A stretch of 64,000 nt of DNA from Strigops habroptila (lineage: Eukaryota > Chordata > Aves > Psittaciformes > Psittacidae). A model generated the notes under the pieces. That model had not been told where the DNA came from. It searched no databases and saw nothing but the letters and a program-made list of their open reading frames with translations. The DNA is taken from positions 97,957,552 to 98,021,551 of the forward strand of contig NC_044277.2 in assembly GCF_004027225.2 (NCBI RefSeq), written 5' to 3'. The position numbers and the translations under genes are program-made. Shown one piece after another: positions 25,001 through 33,423 of the stretch (positions are counted from its first letter, which is position 1; every line of letters starts with the position of its first letter).

Positions 25001-28000
25001 AAGGTGGCAGGGCTTGATGACGCCGCCACCGTGCTGGTGCCGGTGCCATGCCGGCAGCCAGCAGGGAGCCATCTGCTCCCCATCACTGGCCTTTTGATGT
25101 TGCTACCCGAGCCCCGGGGCAGGGAGTGAAGAGCTTTGATGTGCAGCCAGCCCAGAGACACACCAGTGCTCGCTCAGGACAGCCCTCGGCAGTAAAACCT
25201 CCCTGTCAAGGGCTGATTTAAACCCTGCAATGGTTTGCTCACGGGACTTTGCAGCTCTGCCCTCCAGCCTCAGCCGTGCATGCCTTTGGGGCTTGAAAGG
25301 GATGGGATAGCTGGTTCCTGCTTTTTTCAGTGTTAAATACTTTAAAAAATTGGTGTGTTTTAGTTAAAAGAAATACCAAGCCACCTTCAAAGAGCAAATC
25401 TCCCCCAGCTTTTCAAGCCTTTAACAAGCCCTTTTCCTGTCTCCATCTTTAAAATCCAAGTCATGATAACCTGCCATACACAAACCTCTCCCAGAAAACA
25501 GTGCCAGAGGAGAGAGCCTGCGTTTCACTTCCTTAGAAGCTGAGGAGGTCTCAGGGCTCAAAGGCAAAGCCCACAGGGCTGGGCATCCGTGAATGCTCAC
25601 TGGGATGCAGCCGGTGTAATTCCTACTCCATTAATGCAAGCAGCAAATTAAATCAGCCAGCGCTTGTGCTCTGTGGGATTAGTACTTAGGGGAACAGTCG
25701 GAAATTCCTGTAAAATTCACCTTTATCTTTCTGCGATCATCTAAGGAGAGGTGGTAGATGCACCATCCCTGAAGACATTAAAAGCCAGACTGGATGTGGC
25801 TCTAGTCAACTGATCCGGTTGAAGATATATCCCTGCTCATTGCAGGCGGGCTGGACTAGAGACCTCTGAAGGTCCCTTCCAACCCAGACCATTCCATGAT
25901 TTTATAATCTACTGTAAATCCTCGCTGGCAGGGTCCCAGCCCTCGCAGTGCTTTCGGCACAAGGTTCCAGTGGCGTGCCGGCACGCCGGGCAGGCCTTTC
26001 CAGTGGGGATGGTTCTGCCAGAGCTGATGGCTTTGATTAGTGGGCTGAATAAATGTTGCTCCAGCAGTCCCCAGAGCGGGGTTGGGACAGTGTTCCCCTC
26101 ACCTGGGTGTCCAGCTGGACTGGATCTGTCCCTGCAAATCATTGTTGTGCTGGTAATCTGGAAATAAATGGGGAGGGGGCAACCTCTGCTTCCGCCTCCC
26201 CTCACCTCCAGGTAATGATAATTCCCCACAGTGTAGGGCTGCCCCTGCCCCTCAAACCAGCCCTGCTGCCCAAGAGCAGCTCACCCCCTTTTTCCAGCTT
26301 TTTTCCCAAAGAAAACAAGGGCGAGGAGTGGCCCCTGTGGCTCCAGGAGGTTGTGCTCCCAGCCCAGCAGTCTGGCTGGAATGCACGGGGACCATGCTGG
26401 GGAGCACTCTGGGATCAGGTTGGGAAATGCACTGGCACCAGGTTGGAGAGTGTCCCAGGATCAGGCTGGGAAGTGCGCTGTTATTGGGCTGGAGCACACC
26501 AGTACTGGGCTAGGAAACATGCTAGGATCAGGGTGGGGAGCACACCAGCTTTGGGCTGGGAAGCTCAGGGGGAACGGGCTGGGAACCATGCCTGGATTGA
26601 GGTGAGGAGCATGCCAGCATCAGGCTGGGAAGCGCACTGGCACTGGGCTGGAAAGCATGTCAGGACTGGGCAGGGGAGCACACTGGGGCTCGGCTGAGAA
26701 GCTCACCAGCAGCAGGCTGGGAAGCGTGCCTGGAGCAGGGTGGGAAGCAAGCTGGCATTGGGCTGGGAAGCGCACTGGGACCAGGCTGGGAAGGGTGTTG
26801 GGAATGGGCTGGGAAGCTCCCCAGGACCAGGCTGGGAAGCATGCCTGGATTGGGCTGGAGAGCATGCAAGCATTGGGCTGGGAAGCTCACTGGGACTGGG
26901 TTGGGAAGCGTGTTAGGACTGGGGTGGAGAGCATGCTAGCACTGGGCTGGGAAGCTCACCGGGACTGCCAGGACTGGGCTGGGAAGCTCACCGGGACCAG
27001 GCTTGGAAGGGTGCCTGGATTGGGCTGAAGAGAGTGCAGCTGGGAAGCATAACAGGACCAGGACCAATGTGTGTTGGCATTGGGTGGGAAGTTCACCAGA
27101 AATGAATTGGGAAGCTCACCAGGAGGAAGCGGGGAAGCATGCACTGCCTGCCTGGCTGTGGGGCAGGGCTGGGCAGGAGGATTACTGTGCCCAAGGTGGG
27201 GACAGGGATGGGTGATCCTGGCTCGCGCGGGGCAGCATCAGACATCCTCTTCTTCCTTCTCTCTATTCTAGTCTTCCAAGAAGCCCAAGACGGCGGAAGC
27301 AGACACGTCGAGCGAGCTGGCCAAGAAGAGCAAGGAGGTGTTCAGGAAAGAAGTGAGTGTCCCCACTGCCTGCGGGGTGGGGGGTGTCTGTCACCTCCTG
27401 GGGGGGTCGTCACTGTCCAGGGGGTCACTGGGTCCCCGGGGCCGCGACGCCCTGGGGCTGGTGAGCACGGGCAGGGCCACATCCTGGTCTCCTCTCGCGC
27501 AGATGTCGCAGTTCATCGTGCAGTGCCTGAACCCGTACCGCAAACCCGACTGCAAGGTGGGGCGCATCACCACCACCGAGGACTTCAAACATCTGGCGCG
27601 CAAGGTGGGCGCATGGGGACACATGGGGTGGCCCCTTCCTCCCTGGGGCGGTGGTGTCAGCCCTTCTGCCACTCCTCTTGGAGGATAAGGGAAGGAAAAT
27701 AGTGTTGGGGCGAATCAGCTGGTCTTGGGGGAATAATAGGGAGTATTGGGAGGGGAAATAGGAAATATTTGGGGAATAATAACAAAACAGTTTGGGGAAT
27801 ATTTGGGGGGAAATAGCAAATATTTGGGAATAATAAATATTAGGTGAATATTTGGGGAATAATAGGAAATCGTTGGGCAATATTGGAGTATTTGGTGAAA
27901 ATAGTAAATATTTGGGTAGTATTTAGGCAATATTGGAATATTTGGGGGGAAAATAGCAAATATTTGTGGAATAGTAGTAAATGTTAAGGGAATATTTGGA

Positions 28001-28856
28001 ATAATAGGATATATTTGGGTAATATTTACGGAATATTTTGGGAATAATAGGATATATTTGGGTAATATTTAGGGAATATTCAGGGAATATTTGGGAAAAA
28101 ATAGCAAGTATTAGGGGAACAATAGGAAGTATTTAGGCAATATTGGGGGATATGTGGGGAATATTGGGACTATTTGGGGGAAAATAGAAAGTATTTGGGG
28201 AATAATAGGAAATATTTAGGGAATATTTGGGGGAAAATAGCAGATATTTGCAATAATAGCTAATATTTGGGGAATATTGGGGAATACTTGGGAAAATAGC
28301 AAATATTTGAGAAATAGTAGCAAAATAGCTTGGGGAATAGTTGGGGACTAATAGCCAATATTTGAGGAATAGTTAGGCAATAATAGTAGATTGGGAGAAT
28401 GTTTGAGAATAATGGCAAAATAGTTTGGGGAATAATAAATATTTGGGGAATATTTGGGGTATAATAGCAAATATTTGGGGACTAATACCTGATGTATGGG
28501 GAATAACAGGAAGTATGTGGGGAACATTTGGGCAATAATAGGAAATATTTAGGGAATAATAGCAAATATTAGGGGAATAATTGGGGAATAAGAGCAGAAT
28601 CTAGGGAATAGTAACAAAATAGTTTAGGGAGTCCCCAAGACATGGATTATCAGGAATAACGGTGGGTATTCCCTGCCCGTCCTCTCCCCTGCAGCTGACT
28701 CACGGAGTCATGAACAAGGAGCTGAAATACTGCAAGAACCCGGAGGACCTGGAGTGCAACGAGAACGTGAAACACAAGACGAAGGAGTACATCAAGAAAT
28801 ACATGCAGAAATTCGGGGCCATCTACAAACCCAAAGAGGACACGGACCTGGAGTAA
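3451..28856 (+). CDS. SETD2: SETD2 histone H3K36 methyltransferase, C-terminal third (5' end off window)
   Basis: SETD2 trimethylates H3K36 on transcribed chromatin and rides on the phosphorylated RNA polymerase II tail. Ten exons join in one frame: 3451-4092, 13740-13788, 14337-14520, 18211-18889, 19900-20034, 20633-20772, 21434-21545, 27272-27352, 27503-27604 and 28695-28856. They give about 761 residues ending in DTDLE and a TAA at 28854. The translation follows remembered vertebrate SETD2 nearly continuously: the [19 protein letters not shown] segment, the [20 protein letters not shown] basic helix, a WW domain and the SRI domain. The AWS, SET and post-SET catalytic domains must lie upstream of base 1. 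All introns are GT-AG except the one after 14520, which is GC-AG. The first visible exon starts in phase 0 behind a pyrimidine-rich acceptor. The gene converges on NRADD. Identity is essentially certain; single exon edges could shift by a codon. Confidence 0.96.
6841..6934. mobile_element. piggyBac-like MITE candidate
   Basis: A 94-base segment is bounded by TTAA at both ends. Inside are imperfect inverted ends, CTCATTGATGCC on the left and the complement of GGCATGAAAGGA on the right. The middle holds a perfect 22-base palindrome (6872-6893, CGTCCATTGCC and its complement). TTAA flanks and CCTTT/CATGCC-like termini are typical of piggyBac elements. No coding capacity is present. Confidence 0.55.
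10008..10275 (-). mobile_element. CR1 LINE fragment with internal deletion
   Basis: The CR1 3' end (CATAGAATGGTTTGGGTTGG) runs for about 90 bases, then jumps to a more 5' part of the element (CCTCTGGATGACATCCCTTC, GGCTTGGTGTCATCTGCAAA). The intervening CR1 sequence is missing, so the copy is deleted or mosaic. Confidence 0.8.
10620..10930. repeat. Intronic duplication, copy A
   Basis: This copy shares CTTTTGATC, AAACATGTAAATAAATAAG, GCTTCAGACTGCA, CACTTTTGAAGTGGTTTTGT and CACCAAAGGAAAA, in the same order and spacing, with 12771-13095. The two copies are in direct orientation and diverged. It does not resemble CR1. Confidence 0.8.
11616..12515 (-). mobile_element. CR1 LINE copy, about 0.9 kb, with decayed reverse-transcriptase end
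   Basis: This is the longest CR1 copy in the window. The - strand between about 12373 and 11927 still codes the C terminus of the CR1 polymerase ([40 protein letters not shown]). The coding part is truncated and frameshifted upstream, so it is a dead copy. Confidence 0.88.
11927..12373 (-). pseudogene. CR1 reverse-transcriptase C-terminal remnant
   Basis: About 148 residues are open, of which the last 100 match the conserved C-terminal end of CR1 ORF2 ([17 protein letters not shown]). No catalytic YxDD motif lies within the fragment. The upstream CR1 sequence is out of frame. Confidence 0.75.
12771..13095. repeat. Intronic duplication, copy B
   Basis: Direct partner of 10620-10930. About 1.8 kb, including the long CR1 copy at 11616-12515, separates the two. 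Confidence 0.8.
13318..13512. mobile_element. CR1 3' ends in inverted arrangement
   Basis: The left side is an antisense CR1 3' end (TCATAGAATCACAGACTGG and on to GGATGGGGCAGCCACAGCTT). It switches abruptly at about 13472 to the sense 3' end (CCAATCCAACCGAAACCATT, then ATTCTATGATTCTATGG). The ends are inverted with respect to each other and could pair as a hairpin. Confidence 0.75.
13740..14520 (+). CDS. SETD2: SETD2 exons (13740-13788 and 14337-14520): basic linker
   Basis: Two small exons code [10 protein letters not shown] followed by a basic, Ser/Pro-rich segment ending [12 protein letters not shown]. The first ends one base into a codon at a GTATGT donor. The second begins after CCCCAG at 14337, or three bases later at 14340 because the site is CAGCAG, which changes the product by one alanine. 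The second exon stops after GACAG at 14520 and is followed by GCAAGT rather than GT. Phase requires this boundary, because the next exon begins with G TAT GAC to complete Arg-Tyr-Asp. The basic segment resembles a nuclear localisation signal, which is inference. Confidence 0.93.
14040..14247 (+). mobile_element. Diverged CR1-family 3' end
   Basis: The sense-oriented end motif GGTTGGACCAGATGATCCTTG is followed by CCCTTCCGACCTGAG and CTATGGTTCTATGAC. It is a different, older CR1 subfamily from the other copies and sits in the small intron just before the exon at 14337. Confidence 0.75.
14521..18210 (+). other. SETD2 GC-AG intron, 3.7 kb
   Basis: The intron starts with GCAAGT and ends TCTCTCCCAG. 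It holds one CR1 copy (about 15158-15727) and a short CR1 tail (about 17018-17046). Nothing else is recognised. Confidence 0.7.
15158..15727 (+). mobile_element. CR1 LINE fragment
   Basis: Sense-oriented CR1 from CTTGGAGTGACCAGCAGGTC, through CCCTCTACTCTGCTCTGGTG and CCATCCCTGGCAGTGTTCAA, to the AACCATTCTAAAATTTTGTG end. Confidence 0.85.
18211..18889 (+). CDS. SETD2: SETD2 exon: low-charge region with glutamine-rich helix
   Basis: This 679-base exon starts with [20 protein letters not shown], continues with a charged helix rich in Glu, Arg and Gln (heptad-like, possibly a coiled coil), then becomes rich in Pro, Gln, Val, Thr and Tyr. The second part lacks charge and resembles the low-charge region of vertebrate SETD2. 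It ends at TPPIVQ with donor CAG|GTAATT. An in-frame extension to a stop at 18916 is intron read-through. The 5' boundary follows a strong pyrimidine tract, TTTTCTGTCTCTCCCAG. Confidence 0.95.
19136..19296 (-). mobile_element. CR1 LINE fragment
   Basis: A short antisense CR1 3' end, from GGAATCATAGAATGGTTTG to CTGCCAGGGATGGGGCATCC. Confidence 0.82.
19900..20034 (+). CDS. SETD2: SETD2 exon: Gln/Pro/Val-rich low-charge segment
   Basis: The 135-base exon (45 codons, phase 0 at both ends) codes the segment from [20 protein letters not shown] to QPIQQ. It continues the uncharged region and matches the position and sequence of the corresponding human exon. The acceptor is TTCCTTTCAG and the donor CAG|GTAGGG. 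Confidence 0.94.
20633..21545 (+). CDS. SETD2: SETD2 exons (20633-20772 and 21434-21545): WW domain
   Basis: The two exons code a proline-rich lead-in ([12 protein letters not shown]) and a canonical WW domain that starts at [20 protein letters not shown], continues with [11 protein letters not shown] and is followed by an acidic tail to ENPMK. Both signature tryptophans and the closing proline are present. In SETD2 the proline-rich tract can fold onto the WW domain, and the domain binds proline-rich partners; this is family knowledge. The intron splits the domain between R and Q. Two further GT donors follow the used one within 35 bases, and the acceptor at 21433 is preceded by a TCTG microsatellite. 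Confidence 0.95.
25742..25907 (+). mobile_element. CR1-family 3' end
   Basis: Sense copy ending GGTCCCTTCCAACCCAGACC and ATTCCATGATTTTAT. The body, including GACATTAAAAGCCAGACTGG, marks a subfamily other than the majority copies. Confidence 0.75.
26395..27130. repeat. 23-base minisatellite in SETD2 intron
   Basis: A tandem array with units such as GGGCTGGGAAGCGCACTGG, about 23 bases long, runs for roughly 30 diverged copies. Because 23 is not a multiple of three, long spurious frames appear on both strands. Confidence 0.88.
27272..28856 (+). CDS. SETD2: SETD2 exons (27272-27352, 27503-27604, 28695-28856): SRI domain and stop
   Basis: The last three coding exons form the Set2-Rpb1-interacting domain, which binds the Ser2/Ser5-phosphorylated CTD of RNA polymerase II. 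Visible landmarks are [55 protein letters not shown] and the C-terminal helix around [11 protein letters not shown]. The protein terminates at KEDTDLE. The domain is nearly unchanged from mammals. The 1.09-kb intron between 27604 and 28695 is almost entirely an AATATTTGGGG-type repeat array. Confidence 0.96.
27745..28640. repeat. AATATTTGGGG / AATAATAGG array in last SETD2 intron
   Basis: Units such as GGGGAATATTTGGGGAATAA repeat with irregular spacing over about 0.9 kb. G runs on the + (sense) strand alternate with AT-rich pieces. The array occupies nearly the whole intron between the last two SRI exons. Confidence 0.88.
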
Positions 28857-29450
28857 CCTCCGCCTCGGGCGCACCGAACCCCGGGATAACCCAACTCCGC
28901 CAGGATTCACCATGTCAAACCACCAACCTGTGAATTCACTCGTTTTATTTCTCTTTGTTTTTCTTCAAAGAAAGGAAATAAACTCGGTTCCCTGTGGCGG
29001 GAGCAGTTCGTGCTGCCGGGTCCGAGCCGGCTCCCTCACCCCAGCGCTGCCATCGGGCACACACCAACCTCTGTATTATATTTTAACCTATATGTGAATA
29101 TATGGATAATTTTTCCTTTGTTTTCCCTTTTTTTTCTCCTGCTTCTAGCCCAAGACTTGCCGATCCCACGGGAACACTTTGTAAGGATAGTTTGGGGGTT
29201 TCTTACTTTGGCTTTTTATTTCGTTTCTTGGTTGGTTCCTCGGTTTTCCTTTTGGTTCCGCGAGGTTTAATCTCTTCTCATTGTAAATAGTGCGGAGCGG
29301 GGCTGCCCCCGGGTTTCTGGCAGGCCTCGTGCTATGTTGATAAGATTGATTTTACTGCTTAAATCATTTTACTTTATCCAATTTTTACGGAACTTTTTAT
29401 GTAAAAAAAAAAAAAAGGAAAAAAAAAAAAGGAAAAAAAATTAAATAAAA
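28857..29450 (+). other. SETD2: SETD2 3' UTR with two candidate poly(A) signals
   Basis: Non-coding sequence follows the TAA. An AATAAA hexamer lies at 28977-28982 and another at 29444-29449, the second inside an A-rich tract (29402-29460). T-rich stretches at about 29110-29280 resemble UTR sequence. Use of the distal site would give a 3' UTR of about 0.6 kb. Actual cleavage sites cannot be seen without transcripts. Confidence 0.6.
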
Positions 29451-29779
29451 AGAAAAAATGACAAAAAATCAACACCGGCCCCGGACCCAAAAGAGGTTTG
29501 GCATGGCCGGGGGGGCGGATCTGGCAGTGCCGCCAGTGGGGAGATGGATGGTCTGTCCCCCTCACTCTTAGACCCCCCCTGTCACCATTAGCATCCCCAT
29601 AAGTCCCTGTGAGAGGAACAGGATGGGGTTTTGGGGTGAGCCAGCTCAGGGCAAGGGTGCCTGTGTGTGTTTTGGGGTGGAAATGGCTCTTCTCTGTCAT
29701 GCAGTGTCCCCCAGTGCCACCCGCCCTGAGGTCTTCGGGGGTCTTGCCCTGTCCCCCCAATGCTACCCACCTCCCTGCT

Positions 29780-30420
29780 GTCCTTATGGGGACAGGTGTG
29801 GGACGCACGTGGGGGGACACATGGACACCTAGGGGCACACATGGATGCCCGAAGACCCAGAGCTTGGGGACACATGGATGCTGGAGGACACATCCTGGTG
29901 GCACACGCTTGTGTGGATACAAAGACACCTGAGGGGACACATCCTGGGGACAAGTGCTTATGGCACACACGGACACGTGGGGACACACAGCTCAGGGACA
30001 TACAGATGCTTGAGGGGACATATCCTGGGGACAGACGCTTGTGGGGGACACACAGACACCTGACGGGACACATCCTGGCGGCACACAGACACCAGGGACA
30101 CACAGCCCAGGGACACATGAATGCTTGAGGACACACATCCTAGTTACACACGTGGGGACACACACGGACATGTGAGGGGACATACCCCATGGAGATACAC
30201 TTGTGAGGACACATGGACAACTGAGGACACACATCCTGGGGACAGGACACCCGGGGACACCCAGATGCTTGAGGACCCATCCCAGTGACATGCTTGTGGG
30301 AACAAATGGACACCACTGGGCACACAGACAGCTGAGGGGACACATCCTGTGGACACAAGCTTGTGGGGACACAAGGACACCGAGGAGACCCATCCTGGTG
30401 GCACACAAGTGACACATTTA
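29780..30420. repeat. GGGGACACA-type minisatellite between SETD2 and NRADD
   Basis: Irregular units rich in GGGGACACATCCTGGGGACA and ACACAGACACC fill the space between the two convergent genes. No gene is recognised in it. The remaining 30421-30618 is probably the NRADD 3' UTR; no canonical AATAAA was seen on the - strand. Confidence 0.85.
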
Positions 30421-30618
30421 ATGCGCCCATGCAGGGACCAACCATGTTCCCCATCTCCCACCCTCCACTGCCACCCACCGCCACCATCTTGGGGCCACCA
30501 AATCACGTCCCCATCCCCATCCCACCCCCCGACACCCCTACAAAAGTACAAAACCCACGTATAAAAAAACCCCAAAGAGCTCTGGCAGGAGAAGTTGTTG
30601 GTGTCCCGGTGTCCCCGG

Positions 30619-33423
30619 TCACACAGCAGAGGTGGCGTCCCCAGGTGCCACCAAGCGCTGCGCCGCGTCGTGCCGGCCGATGGCAGCCAGGGCCTGGCAG
30701 AGGGTCTCCAGCGTGGCCCCCTCGGCGCTGGCCCAGGCGCTGAGCAGGGTGCGGGTGGGTGCCTGGCCCCGGCCGAAGGTGCCGATGGCGTCGGGGCTGA
30801 AGCCCAGGCGTGCGGCCAGGCTGCGCCAGTCCCCGCCGGGACCCCCGCTCTCCAGCAGCCGCTCCAGCTCCTCCTGGCGCTGCGGCGGCACCGCGCTGAA
30901 CGGGTGCCCCTCGGGGTAGGGGGCTGAAGGGGAGCGAGGGGGCAGAGCTGGCACCTCAAATCCCTGCCCAGCATGTGGTGGCCTTTCTGTGCTGGAAGTG
31001 CCGCCAGCTCCCGGGAGAGAGATGTACCGGGGTGTGGGTGCTCCCCAACCCCATTTGCGTGCTATCTGGGGTATGGGTGCTCCTCAGTTCCCATTTCACT
31101 GCTCTCCAACCCCATTTGGGTGCTCCCCAGGGTATGGGTGCTTCCCAATCCCATTTGGGTGCATTCTTGACCCCATTTGGCTGCTCCCCATAGCATGGGT
31201 GCTACACAACCCCATCTGGGTGTTTCCCAAAACATGGATGCTCCCCAACCCCATTTGGATGCTCCCTGACCCCATCTGAGTGCTACTCAACCCCATCTCG
31301 GTCCTCCCCAGGGCATGGCTGCTCCTTGACGCTCCCTGGTGCAAACGTGTACCCTCACCCCATCAGGATGCTCCCTGGAGAGCGGGCGTACCCCAACCCC
31401 ACCTGGGTGCTCCTTGGGGCATGAGTGCTCCCCATCCCACCCGGGTGAACCCCAAGGTGGAATGCTTCCCAACCCCACATGGGTGCTCCCTGGGGTTTAG
31501 GTGCACCCCAACCCTATATGGGTGCTCCACAGGCCATGGTGGCACGCCAAAACCATATGGATGCTCCCTGGGACAAGATAGTGCCTAAACCCATCTGGGT
31601 ACTCCCAAGAGCACCCCAACCCCATCCTCCCCGGGGACAGATGCACCCTGACCCCCATCAACCCATGAACACAGGTGCTCCCCAACCCCATCCCGATGAC
31701 ACTGGGGGACAAACGCGCTGCGGGTGGTGGGTGCTCACCCTTGGCAGGCTGGTGGGGCTCCTGCAGGCTGTGGGTGTCAAGGAAGACCCCGCTGTCACTG
31801 TGCAGCTTCTCCCCCTCGGGGCACGTCCCCACGTCCCCTGCCCGCGCCTTGGCCAGCTGCTGCTTCTGCCTGCATGTGCGCCAGCTGCCCGTGGCCAGGG
31901 GATCAGTCACCCGGGGTGCCGGGGTCCCGCTCCCCCCATCTTTGTCCCATGTTCCCGCCAGACCTACCACTTGAAGGCCACATAGGCCAGGAGTCCCACC
32001 ACCACGGCGGCCAGGAGGGAGCAGTACACGGGGATGATGTCCTCGCCGCTGGCCTCGGGTGGTGGTAACACAAGCTCAGGGGTGGCAGGCGAGGGGCCTC
32101 CCGTCACCAGCTTCTCATCTGTGGGGTTGGGATGGTGACCCCCCAAAAGGTCAGGAGAGCTCTCCTTGCCCAACCGCTGCCTCAGTTTCCCCTTGCAGAG
32201 GAACCAGCACCCACAGGGGGGTGCGGGGAAACTGAAGCACGGCCACCCCATCCTGGGACACACACACAGAGGACAGGGGGTGTCCCCGGGTGCCACTCAC
32301 GGGTGCAGAGGGTGTCGCGGGCAGGGGTGCAGGGCCTTGCGGGCAGCAGCGGGCAGGGGGTGCAGGGCAGGCAGGGCTCCTCTGCGCTGCTCACCGCAGA
32401 GAAGGTCCGGTCTGGAGGGGAGAAAGGGTGCGGGTGGGTGCTGGGGTGGGTTTGGGTGCCGGGGGGGGTGCGGGGTACTCACTGTGTGTGCAGGGCTGGC
32501 AGCGGGTGTCAGCGTGGCCGCAGGGCTCCGTGACACCGAACCCGGGGGGGCAGGGGGTGCAGCACCCCCCCGCCGCCGTCCGCCTCCCGCACTCCTCGCC
32601 GTGACCCGGAACCTACATGGGGAGGGGGCGGCATCAGTATCCCCCCGTCCTGCCCCGGGGGGATGCACCAGGACCCCCCCAAGAGCCCCCCCAACCCTCC
32701 GCTGTGCTCCCCAGCCCGGGCTGGGGTCTTGGGGCACCCTGTGGTCCCACTCGGGAAGGGGGGTAATGGGGTGCTGGGGGGGGGGTGTCACGTGCACCAC
32801 TGCCTGGGAAGGGGGGGTATGAAATAGACGAGATTGGGGTGAAGAACTGAGGAATAAGTTAAAAAATAAAGAAAGAAAGAAAGAAAGAAAGAATAAACGG
32901 AAATAAATAGATTTGGAAAGTCAAGTGAAAATAATAATAAAAAATAGAAGTAAATAGTCACGTAAAAAATAAAAAGCAGCATGAAATGAAATAGGTTGAG
33001 GTGAAATAGCAAGAAAACGAAATAAAACGAAATAAAGGGAAATAAAGAGAAAAGGGATGAAATAAAACAAAATAAAATTAAAATTAAATAAGGTAAACTA
33101 GAATGAAATAAAGTGAAATAAAATAAAATAGAAGTAAATAAAATAAAAAGAAATTAATTAAATTAAAATAAAGTAAAATAAAAAGAAAGGAAATAAACTA
33201 AACCCAAATAAACAAAAATACAATAAAACAAACCAAAAAGAAACACAACGAAAGTTGTGGCTCCCGGGGCAGCGGCGGGTCCCGGGGCGGTACCGGGGAG
33301 CCCCGTCCCGTCCCGCACCGCTCCGGTCCCGCTCCCATCCCCGCCCGGTCCCGCCCGCACCGGGCAGAGTAGCAGCAGCAGCAGCGGCCCCAGCGCCGGC
33401 AGCACCGCACGGCCCCGCCGCAT
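30619..33423 (-). CDS. NRADD: NRADD, neurotrophin-receptor-like death-domain protein with two cysteine-rich domains
   Basis: Six exons on the - strand join in frame: 33423-33361, 32612-32483, 32411-32301, 32118-31968, 31884-31739 and 30923-30619, giving about 301 residues. Residues 1-25 are a signal peptide (MRRGRAVLPALGPLLLLLLC). CRD1 and CRD2 (about 29-100) keep all their cysteines in p75NTR spacing. A short stalk leads to the transmembrane helix (about 130-149, VYCSLLAAVVVGLLAYVAFK). The juxtamembrane segment keeps PEGEKLHSDSG, a p75NTR hallmark. The death domain spans about 213-292, and the tail ends TSAV, a PDZ-type motif. CRD3 and CRD4 of p75NTR are absent, and introns of 71 and 182 bases leave no room for them. 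Mammalian NRADD has lost the CRDs altogether (family knowledge), so this is an intermediate form. The gene sits between SETD2 and DSD1, matching the NRADD locus. A diverged NGFR paralogue is the only alternative. Confidence 0.9.
31025..31700. repeat. GGTGCTCCCCAACCCCAT minisatellite in NRADD intron
   Basis: Units of about 20 bases, partly organised as roughly 40-base dimers (GGGTATGGGTGCTCCCCAAC), fill most of the intron between the juxtamembrane and death-domain exons. Confidence 0.87.
32840..33250. repeat. A-rich low-complexity tract in NRADD intron 1
   Basis: About 0.4 kb of AAATAAAAT-, GAAATAAA- and AAAGAAAG-type sequence, including a pure AAAG run at 32870-32891. It abuts the CpG-rich signal-peptide exon with an abrupt change of composition at about 33250. 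Confidence 0.88.

Larger units (their letters stand above)
21546..27271 (+). other. SETD2 intron, 5.7 kb
   Basis: No exon is recognised between 21546 and 25740. A CR1 3' end lies at about 25742-25907 and a 23-base minisatellite fills most of 26395-27130. A short tandem motif of about 17 bases, rich in GGCGATGG, occurs at about 24945-25015. Confidence 0.65.

Noticed and set aside
26053-26697. 214-codon + strand open frame rich in Trp and Gly
   Set aside because: Most of it is the 23-base minisatellite read in one frame, with no homology and an antisense frame of equal quality.
29588-30974. Cys/Val/Pro-rich - strand frames between SETD2 and NRADD
   Set aside because: They are readings of the GGGGACACA minisatellite; Cys content follows from repeated ACA/GCA complements, not from a secreted protein.
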